From Thioploca sp. (lineage in GTDB: Bacteria; Pseudomonadota; Gammaproteobacteria; Beggiatoales; Beggiatoaceae), in NCBI GenBank assembly GCA_012032555.1, contig JAAUSR010000048.1, positions 1-40,077 of the forward strand: a stretch of DNA of 40,077 nt, given 5' to 3'. Below, one piece after another: positions 33,659-40,077 of the stretch. Within the stretch, counting starts at the first letter, position 1, and each line of letters opens with the position of its first letter. The notes beneath the pieces were generated by a model that had not been told where the DNA came from, ran no database searches, and saw only the letters and a list, made by a program, of their open reading frames with translations. Position numbers and translations under genes: made by a program.

Positions 33659-36571
33659 ATGACAATTAAACTAAAAGTCTTTATTAGTTATGTTGATCCC
33701 GATCAGGAATTTAAACAAGCTTTGTTAAAGCAACTCGCTATTTTACAACGACAAGGTGCTATTACTACTTGGGATAAGTCTCAACCTCAAGCTCATGACG
33801 ATGAACAGCAAGCTATTCAAATGATAATTGAAGAATGTCAAATTGCCTTGCTATTACTCAGTGAAGATTATTTAGCCGCTGATTTTACCCGTGCAGTGGT
33901 ATTACCACGATTATTCGCAAGAAAAAATAATGAAAATATTCGCATTCTGCCAATTATTGTTCGTCCTTGCGAATGGGAAACGATAGCCGAAATGAAAAAC
34001 CTTACCGTTATGCCAGAAAATTGTGTTCCTTTAAATCATTTTCCACAAAAAACCGGTGAACGTGCTGAGGTATGGACGCAGATTGCCGATCAAATTAATC
34101 ATTTAGTTCAAGAATTACAATATACTTTACATTCTCATACTCGACAAAAAGTTGACTTACAATTTTTATCGCGATCAGCTACACCTTTTATTGGACGTAT
34201 TCAACAGTTAACAGAACTCGATACCGCATTTAACGATAAGAATACTAGTGTCATCGGTATTATCGGCGCCAGTGGTATCGGCAAATCGGCACTGGTCAAT
34301 GAATGGCTAAAACGAATGGAACCCAGCTATAACGGTGCACAATGGGTATTTGGTTGGTCATTTTATAGTCAAGGTAATCCCGATAATCAAGCCAATGCCA
34401 GTGATTTTTTTAATCAAGTACTCACTTTTTTGGGGCATAATAACTTCTTAACGCTGACTGAAGAGGGTAAAGCGCATTATTTATTAGGTTCATTACAAGA
34501 GAAAAAAGGTATTTTAGTATTAGACGGTTTAGAACCTTTGCAAATGGGTTTTAATAATAAAGGTAAAATCGTTGATCTGGGATTAAAAACTTTGTTAAGT
34601 GATTTACAAAAGCAAGCTTTAGGAAAACAACATCTCATTATTATTACTTCACAACGACCACTGGTAGAATTAGCCGGTTGCCCCTTTTATAAAAATCTTT
34701 ATCTCGAAAAATTAACACCTGGTAATGGTGCGAGTTTACTTAAATCTTTAAATGTTCAGGGTTCCCCTTGGCAATTAACGGCAGCAAGTCAAGCTTATGG
34801 TGGACATACTTTAGCTTTAGTGCTCTTAGCTCATTTATTAAGTGAATATTATAGCGGCGATATTCGTCGTCATACACAGTTAGCCGTTGTAGCAACGGCT
34901 ACCGAACCAGAAAGCCATGTGTTACGCACTTTATGTCATTATAATGAAGTCTGTTGGAATGCTGAAGCACCAGAGCGACGATTTTTATATTTGTTAAGTT
35001 TATTTAATCGTCCCATGAAAGAAGATGAAAAACAAATCCTGTTACAACAAGCGACAGTTGCTAAACCCTTAACAACTTTATCCGAAAGTGCTTGGAAACG
35101 CCTATTTAATCAATTACGCAAATTAGACCTCTTATTGGAAATAGCACCCAATAAATGGGATACTCACCCGCTGATTCGCCACTATTTCCGAGAACAATTT
35201 CGTCAAGCTGATTTGGCAGCCTGGCAACAAGCCCATTCGGTTTTATTTGAATATTTCCATGCACAATCTGCTCAGGACAACCCCGATACCTTATCAAATA
35301 GAAATTCTTTTTATCAGGCTGTGCATCATGCGCTATTAGCCGGTCAGTATCAACCAGCCTTACAACTTTATCAGCAACAAGTCGTTGCCGCTAAAACGAG
35401 CCGATTTTTTGCACAAGAATTGACTCTGATTGCAGAATTTTTTACTCAAGATTGGAATCAAACGATTTCTAGCCAACTATCTTCCCTTGATCAATCTTGG
35501 TTATTGACCCAAGCAGCTTGGTGCTTAAAATCACTGGGCTGCTTGTCAGAAGCGGTTGTTCCTCAACAGATTAATATGCACATCTTAAAAAATTTAGCAG
35601 CTTGGGAAGCCGCTTCCCAAGCTGCTGAAGATTTGATTGATTTACTATTACCTCAAGGGTTACTAGCAGAAGCAAAATATATTGCTAAACAAACCATTAC
35701 TTGGGCAGAGTTAGCGAATAACCCCTTAAGACAAATCCATAGTCATATTCAATTTGCAACAACTTTATACCGGTTAGGAGAATTAGTCGATAACGTTTCC
35801 GGGTTTCAGTTTGCAGAAGTACTTCAATCCCGTTACCAGCCACAATTCCCACAGCTTTATGCCCGTGCGGGGGTTTATTATGGCTTGTTATTATTGGAAC
35901 GTGCTAAAGATGTGACCGAACGAGAAACCGTATTAACACGAGTACAACATATCCAACAAGTTGCTGAACAACACTCAGAATCTGTTGAAATTGCCTTAGC
36001 TCGTTTTATGGTTGGTCGAGTTTTAGTTGCACTTCATCGTCCCACTGAAGCTGAAATGGAATTGCAAACGGCTATATCAATTTGGCGTGAATCCAATAAT
36101 TATTATGATTTGCCGGAGGGGTTACTTACTCAAGCCAAATTTTACCGTGATCAAGGTCAGTTTTCAGCCGCACAACAAAATTTAGATGATGCTTTAGATA
36201 TTATTAAACGTTATGGTATGCAACTATATGAAGCAGAAGCTTATTTACTACAAGGACATTTAGTTTTAGATAAAAAGTATCAACAATCTTCATCTCGATT
36301 AAGTAATCATTCCCCATTTCGTCTCTTGCAAGCGGATAACACCCTCAACGAAGCAGAACAATTTTACCATCAAGCTGCCCGACTGATAAAAGATATGGAT
36401 TATGGATTACGAATTGCAGAATTATCTTTACTCGCCGCTCGGTTAGCACATTATGCCAAACGTCATCAAGATGCCCTAACTCATCTTGATACGGCTAAAC
36501 AGCGTATTCAAAGGATTAAACAATGGGGATTATTACCTCAATGGGAACGTGTGAGTTCAGAAATTTGCTAA
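33659..36571 (+). CDS. TIR-STAND ATPase-TPR protein
   Basis: A 970-residue cytoplasmic protein. Residues 1-150 form a bacterial TIR domain (KVFISYVDPDQEF, then WDKSQPQ and ALLLLSEDYLAADF). A STAND ATPase (about 175-470) follows: PFIGRIQQL, P-loop GASGIGKS (203-210), ILVLDGLEP (Walker B) and IIITSQRPL (sensor), then GGHTLALVLLAHLL (the GLPLA-like helix). After a winged-helix-like linker, TPR-type helices fill about 540-960. This layout resembles NLR-like signalling proteins in multicellular bacteria: sensing by repeats, oligomerisation by STAND, output by TIR. In most NAD-cleaving TIRs the last part reads DF...ELP with a catalytic Glu; here it is DFTRAVVLPRL, with Val81 at the expected place. 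Activity may be lost or use another residue. No neighbouring gene forms an obvious system. Confidence 0.9.
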   Translation: MTIKLKVFISYVDPDQEFKQALLKQLAILQRQGAITTWDKSQPQAHDDEQQAIQMIIEECQIALLLLSEDYLAADFTRAVVLPRLFARKNNENIRILPIIVRPCEWETIAEMKNLTVMPENCVPLNHFPQKTGERAEVWTQIADQINHLVQELQYTLHSHTRQKVDLQFLSRSATPFIGRIQQLTELDTAFNDKNTSVIGIIGASGIGKSALVNEWLKRMEPSYNGAQWVFGWSFYSQGNPDNQANASDFFNQVLTFLGHNNFLTLTEEGKAHYLLGSLQEKKGILVLDGLEPLQMGFNNKGKIVDLGLKTLLSDLQKQALGKQHLIIITSQRPLVELAGCPFYKNLYLEKLTPGNGASLLKSLNVQGSPWQLTAASQAYGGHTLALVLLAHLLSEYYSGDIRRHTQLAVVATATEPESHVLRTLCHYNEVCWNAEAPERRFLYLLSLFNRPMKEDEKQILLQQATVAKPLTTLSESAWKRLFNQLRKLDLLLEIAPNKWDTHPLIRHYFREQFRQADLAAWQQAHSVLFEYFHAQSAQDNPDTLSNRNSFYQAVHHALLAGQYQPALQLYQQQVVAAKTSRFFAQELTLIAEFFTQDWNQTISSQLSSLDQSWLLTQAAWCLKSLGCLSEAVVPQQINMHILKNLAAWEAASQAAEDLIDLLLPQGLLAEAKYIAKQTITWAELANNPLRQIHSHIQFATTLYRLGELVDNVSGFQFAEVLQSRYQPQFPQLYARAGVYYGLLLLERAKDVTERETVLTRVQHIQQVAEQHSESVEIALARFMVGRVLVALHRPTEAEMELQTAISIWRESNNYYDLPEGLLTQAKFYRDQGQFSAAQQNLDDALDIIKRYGMQLYEAEAYLLQGHLVLDKKYQQSSSRLSNHSPFRLLQADNTLNEAEQFYHQAARLIKDMDYGLRIAELSLLAARLAHYAKRHQDALTHLDTAKQRIQRIKQWGLLPQWERVSSEIC

Positions 36572-36949
36572 ACTAAAAGATTGTAACGAAACTGGCAGCA
36601 TGAACTGAGCTGGTAATCTGCCTGGGTGAATCCATGAATGCCATTAAGTTAAGGAGAATTTTCCCTCTCCTGCTGAGAGAGAGATTAGGAGTGAAGTTCA
36701 AACCTCTTAGAAAAATAACCCGATTGTTCCATCATTCCAACTCTCTTCTAAAAAGAGAGGGAGCCAAAATCGCTTAACTTAATAGCATTGTAGCTATGGG
36801 TAAGCTAAAAATAACAAAGTATAGTCCATACGAAACCACACTTTAAGGTTACACCCATTGGGGTTGGAATAACGGTAACAGAACTTATACTTGATGTTAG
36901 GAAATATACTGATTTTGGATTCTGACAAACATGCTGCTGGAAAATTAAA
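36572..36949. other. Intergenic region holding the MITE-like element
   Basis: Beyond the palindromic element at 36637-36789, the rest (36790-36949) shows no gene or clear promoter. A GC-poor stretch precedes the frameshifted Uma2 start. Confidence 0.45.
36637..36789. repeat. MITE-like palindromic element, best-preserved copy
   Basis: A 153-base element with near-perfect terminal inverted repeats: AATGCCATTAAGTTAAG (36637-36653) and CTTAACTTAATAGCATT (36773-36789), 16 of 17 pairing. The arms inside are also complementary in parts: TTTTCCCTCTCC near the left, AAGAGAGGGAGCCAAAA near the right. Too short to code. No unambiguous target duplication is seen. Similar ends occur near 2969, 3096, 6418, 7969, 26943 and 37791. 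Confidence 0.72.
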
Positions 36950-37764
36950 ATGATGCCAACGATAGCCCAGGAACCTATTCAATACAATAACCCCATCACC
37001 GCAGAAGATGAACTGCTTGAACCACTGGCACCTCAAGATTGGCCGCCAGTTGACCAACTCGTCACGGAGGACGACACCCCTGTGGATAAATTCCCTTCTG
37101 CCAAACAACAGCGCTTACTAGTGGAATCTTTATACAATACCTGGACACCATTAAAAACTCACAACCCTTTCTCGCCGATGCTAATATTGCTATTTACTAC
37201 GCTGTCGGCAAACCACCTATCGTGCCCGATGTTTTTCTCAGTCTAGATGTACAGGTGGTAGACGATTGGTGGAACAAGTTGCATTGCTCCTATTTCGTCT
37301 GGATGTTGGGTAAACCACCCGATGTCGTTATTGAAATGGTATCCAATCGAGCCGGTCAAGAAGCTGACCGAAAACTTCATACCTATGCACATATGCGCGT
37401 TCCCTACTATGTCATCTTCGACCCGCAAGAACAATTGGGCGCCGGCGTGTTACGTCTCTATGAGTTACGTGGCCTCGTGTATATCGAAATGGCTGAAAAG
37501 TGGTTGGCGGAAGTGGGAATTGGTTTAACCCTTTGGAAGGGGGTATACGAAAACAAAATTGATCTCTGGTTACGCTGGTGTGATCGGGAAGGCAACCTTA
37601 TTCTGACGGGTGGTGAACGCGCCGAGCGAGAATACCAGCGTGCGGAACAAGAATACCAACGTGCTGAGCAAGAATATCAGCGTGCCCAGCAAGAACGCCA
37701 ACGTGTGGAGCGTCTCGCTGAAAAGTTGCGAACGTTAGGGATTGATCCCGATTCAATTAAGTAA
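36950..37764 (+). pseudogene. Uma2-family gene split by a one-base frameshift, with heptad tail
   Basis: From the ATG at 36950 (another follows directly) the frame reads TAEDELLEPLAPQDWPP and KQQRLLVESLYNTW, then goes out of frame near 37170. The correct continuation, with one extra base in the CCCTTTCTC run, is FLADANIAIYYAVGKPP, then VPDVFLSLDVQV (PD motif), PPDVVIEMVSNRAGQEADRK (second motif with Glu and Lys) and YYVIFDP. The last 50 residues repeat EYQRAEQ and related heptads, a coiled coil coded by four 21-base tandem units (37629-37712). Such a tail is common in this Uma2 subgroup. A missing base in a short homopolymer could be a sequencing error, or the gene is dead. Confidence 0.8.
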
Positions 37765-38128
37765 CCAAAGTGAAGTTGGTGGGCAATGCCTCAATGCTAT
37801 TAAGTTAAGCTAGATTGAGTAAGGTGTGTGGGACGCACCCTACCTAGCTGGTATAGATAAGGTAGGTAGTTACCCAAAATCTAAAGTTGTACCAAAATCC
37901 CCTTGGGGTAGACGATTTTTAGCCACATAGTGTGTATAAGCGCAGCGTCATACACCATTTTGATGAAGGTGGATGGCTACGCTTGCTATATTTTATACAC
38001 TTGTTAGAAGCGTAGTTTTATTAGAAGAGAGTAGTGAGATCCAGGGTAATCGCGCATCAGGCCAATTAAGGTTATTGAATAAAATAGTGTTTCTTTCAAA
38101 TCACCCATCGCATTATAAATTGCAGAAT
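37765..38128. other. Repeat-rich intergenic region
   Basis: Three dispersed repeats in 170 bases: CAATGCTATTAAGTTAAG (37791-37808, a MITE-like end), GGGACGCACCCTACC (37830-37844, the GTAGGGTGC family inverted), and the GTATAAGCGCAG repeat (37931-37955). The rest is without a supported gene. Confidence 0.6.
37931..37955. repeat. Short dispersed repeat (GTATAARCGCAG type), copy 2
   Basis: TGTATAAGCGCAGCGTCATA then CACCA matches 7799-7826 with transitions only. It is followed by ATGGCTACGCTTGC, perhaps the counterpart of the TGACGCTTCGC that follows copy 1. Confidence 0.65.
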
Positions 38129-39736
38129 CTAAGGCATGTTTGCTCTTATTCCGAAGCTGATTTGTTCACTTTGATACGTATTCCCTGCTGAAGATCCTTC
38201 TGGATAGATATCAAATGCGAAAATCCTATCTCTGGAAGAACTATCGAAATCGAAGATACCTCTTCCTACACCATCATTATCGGTTTGTACTATTCCTAGA
38301 TGACGATTACATTTTAGATAAACATTATATTCAGTATTCGGAGTTCCCTTAGTTATATTAACTTTCACAGAAAAAAGTGAACTGTTAGGGGTTTGCGTAA
38401 CACTGGTATACCCACCTATAAACCCTTCATCTATGTCGAATAGATTGCTACTAATGTCATTATTTTGGCAATCTGCAAAATCCCAGCGCACCAAGGCCCC
38501 AATCCGATTAGGTTTGATTTTTTCATCTGGATTAGTCTGATCGTAGTTACACTTACTTAAAGGCTCTAATCCTGACAATAAGCCCTCAACTCTAAATGGT
38601 TTGGTGCTATTACCTGGAGAAAAATAGACAATGTCTGCATCAATTACTTTGTAATCACCCGGCGCATTTAAACGCCATAAGTTGCGAACAGTAGAAAAAG
38701 GTTGATCAAGACAATGGGCATTGGTATCACCATGAACAAAGAGAACCGGAACTTCAACTTTCTGCGCCAACTGTTTTAGATTATCACACAACTCGACATA
38801 ATCCACTTGACATTGCCCATTAGGAAAGGGATCAACCTGGGTCGCAATAACAATGGCCTCTCTTTTATCAAGAATTGCTGCATTCTGCAAACTTAGTAGA
38901 ACCTGCTGCATACTTCTAACCCTATTGCGAACTTCTTCTTGTTGTTCTGGAGCATTGTTTACCCAGCCATTTCGGCTTCCAACCATGTGAACAGTGGCAA
39001 ATGCGACGTTCTGATATGACCATCTAAATAATTCTGGGAGGGTGTTTGGTGGTGTTTGTTCACACTTTAAAGTTGGAATATATGTTTTACATAAACCGTT
39101 ATCACCATAAAATAAGCCATCATCACCAAATACTGTTTTTCGAATCTTAGCCAGTTGATCTAGGGGATCTTGATTTGCCCGACTACAGTCTGTCCAATCG
39201 TTATCTCCGGGAGTATAAATAACTGGCTTATCAAAGGTTTTCCAAATTTTGAAAAATTTATCCCGCCATTCTGGGAAACAGGCATTTTCCAGACGACCCA
39301 TATCACCTAGATTGATTACAAAGGGAAAATCATGTCTGCGTTTGATTGTTGGCTCAATAAACCGTTCTAGCACAATCGAATCTTTTGCCTCCCTCCCTTG
39401 TTGCATATAATTTGATACTTTGGCACCATATGGCATATCTCCATAGGTAACAAAGAGAAGAATCTCACTGCTTCTAGATGAACTATTTTGAGAGTTGGTA
39501 TTAGCTAGAAGAACAATCGGAGTTACTAATAGCCACATAAATGAGATAGTAAAGAATAACGTGAATTGTCTATCCCAATACCGAGTTGTCTTGAATAACA
39601 CCCGCCGGTAATGGCAGGAACTCAGTAGATAAGGGAAATGTTCATCAAGATAACATTTGAAATCATTAGCCTGCTTACGCATCCGGCACAAGAAAAAAGT
39701 TAGGATGTTCAAAAAAATCAAATAAACGAATACCAT
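38129..39736 (-). CDS. Exported calcineurin-like metallophosphatase
   Basis: Up to 535 residues. Metal-binding motifs in order: VTYGDMPYG, NLGDMGRL, TPGDNDWTD (GNHD equivalent) and LFVHGDTNAH (GH-type). A C-terminal beta-rich domain (about 430-535: TPNTEYNVYLKC, then GVGRGIFDF) is not one I can name. The true start is uncertain. The ATG at 39736 gives a hydrophobic start, then RMRKQANDFK and a second hydrophobic segment (about 58-78) that ends VLLANT and looks like the real signal peptide; a GTG at 39601 or an ATG at 39538 would leave just that part. The gene is alone on this strand. Substrate is unknown; the domain order suggests a phosphomonoesterase or diesterase outside the cytoplasm. Confidence 0.78.
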   Translation of the reverse strand: MVFVYLIFLNILTFFLCRMRKQANDFKCYLDEHFPYLLSSCHYRRVLFKTTRYWDRQFTLFFTISFMWLLVTPIVLLANTNSQNSSSRSSEILLFVTYGDMPYGAKVSNYMQQGREAKDSIVLERFIEPTIKRRHDFPFVINLGDMGRLENACFPEWRDKFFKIWKTFDKPVIYTPGDNDWTDCSRANQDPLDQLAKIRKTVFGDDGLFYGDNGLCKTYIPTLKCEQTPPNTLPELFRWSYQNVAFATVHMVGSRNGWVNNAPEQQEEVRNRVRSMQQVLLSLQNAAILDKREAIVIATQVDPFPNGQCQVDYVELCDNLKQLAQKVEVPVLFVHGDTNAHCLDQPFSTVRNLWRLNAPGDYKVIDADIVYFSPGNSTKPFRVEGLLSGLEPLSKCNYDQTNPDEKIKPNRIGALVRWDFADCQNNDISSNLFDIDEGFIGGYTSVTQTPNSSLFSVKVNITKGTPNTEYNVYLKCNRHLGIVQTDNDGVGRGIFDFDSSSRDRIFAFDIYPEGSSAGNTYQSEQISFGIRANMP

Positions 39737-39834
39737 ATTACCATAAGTTATTATTTCATAAATTAAATATTGTATATAACTAATATTTATAACAAAAGCA
39801 ACATAAAATGCTAATATAAAGTACTATAAAGCGA

Positions 39835-39975
39835 TTACAATACCAAGTGTCTAAAGAATTTCTCAACCGAACACTTGTTCAGTTTACGAAACGCCTTCAC
39901 TTGTACCCATTGGTGCTCAATGGGATTTAACTCCGGTGAGTAAGGTGGTGAATAGAGTTGTATCACGTTAAAAAC
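39835..39975 (-). pseudogene. IS630-type transposase C-terminal remnant
   Basis: The reverse strand reads VIQLYSPPYSPELNPIEHQW and then VQVKAFRKLNK, CSVEKFFRHLVL and a stop at 39835-39837. PPYSPELNPIEHxW is the hallmark of the IS630 DDE transposase, including its last acidic residue. Only about 45 codons are present and no start or upstream Asp motifs are found in phase, so it is a fragment. Confidence 0.85.
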
Positions 39976-39978
39976 CAA

Positions 39979-40077
39979 TCAATTAGCTAAGTAAAAATTC
40001 CATAGTCCAGCACAGACACCAATTATTTCATCATATAAATCAATTGTATGAAATCTAATTTTATTGACAAGTGTTCT
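39979..40077 (-). pseudogene. Possible second transposase fragment at the window edge
   Basis: Just upstream of the IS630 remnant the reverse strand reads HTIDLYDEIIGVCAGLWN and FYLAN, then a stop at 39979-39981. The pattern LYDxIxxVCAxxWN recalls the C-terminus of other IS630 transposases (near ...CEAWN...), so two different copies may lie in tandem here. Cut by the window edge; weak evidence. Confidence 0.3.

Noticed and set aside
37629-37712. 21-base tandem units considered as a CRISPR-like or minisatellite array
   Set aside because: They are in frame and code the coiled-coil heptads of the Uma2 protein; there are no spacers.

Overview
The window looks like chromosomal DNA from a gammaproteobacterium, most likely a large sulfur bacterium of the Beggiatoa/Thiomargarita type (Thiotrichales). 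This is an inference from gene content and AT-rich composition; no rRNA or marker gene is present to prove it. Gammaproteobacterial housekeeping genes (pyrC class II, rnt, ATP-type pckA, leuC, ccmG, cnoX, a CcoI-type copper ATPase) sit among gene types common in filamentous sulfur bacteria and cyanobacteria: Uma2 nucleases, a secreted caspase-like protein, TIR-STAND-TPR, an slr1658/slr1659-type regulator pair, NHL repeats and large modular surface proteins. Decay is widespread, with at least five broken genes and several families of short dispersed repeats.

Layout. 1-2.9 kb (mostly minus strand): the end of a YfcE-like phosphodiesterase, then a two-gene partner-switching module (STAS and HATPase) with a decayed SpoIIE/PP2C phosphatase upstream, then a Uma2 nuclease. 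3.2-6.4 kb: ccoI-like copper P-type ATPase and a DUF2459 lipoprotein. 6.4-8.9 kb: gene-poor and repeat-rich, with a small TerB-like ORF and a NYN-domain protein. 8.9-13.5 kb: housekeeping genes, namely cnoX, an exported superoxide reductase, the overlapping pyrC-rnt pair and a type I-beta DAHP synthase. 13.7-19.5 kb: a sensor kinase-receiver-adenylate cyclase fusion, a TpsB-type outer membrane transporter and a frameshifted NHL-repeat gene. 19.6-26.9 kb: a secreted SH3b-TPR-caspase-YARHG protein, a small PTP-like phosphatase and a 1671-residue secreted modular protein (LRR, bacterial repeats, ASH domains, beta-rich C-terminus). 27.2-33.5 kb: ccmG, pckA, a decayed AAA ATPase/DUF4276 pair, a tandem PilJ-domain protein and leuC without leuD or leuB. 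33.7-40 kb: a TIR-STAND-TPR protein, a palindromic MITE-like element, a frameshifted Uma2 gene with a heptad-repeat tail, a large metallophosphatase and IS630-type remnants.

How the parts may work together. CcoI and CcmG are both respiratory-cytochrome assembly factors (copper for cbb3 oxidase; reduction of apocytochrome c), and with CnoX and the exported superoxide reductase they fit a microaerobic, redox-stressed life. The kinase-cyclase would convert an external signal into phosphorylation and cAMP. The TpsB, NHL, caspase and LRR proteins are all predicted to be exported or outer-membrane. The TIR-STAND protein and the AAA/DUF4276 remnant are the defence-like content. The TIR domain appears to have lost its usual catalytic glutamate, and the ATPase/DUF4276 pair is a corpse. 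I did not find a complete, clearly new system. The best leads are the TIR-STAND with the altered TIR, the decayed split OLD-like module, the partner-switching pair that lost its phosphatase, and the MITE-like repeat family.
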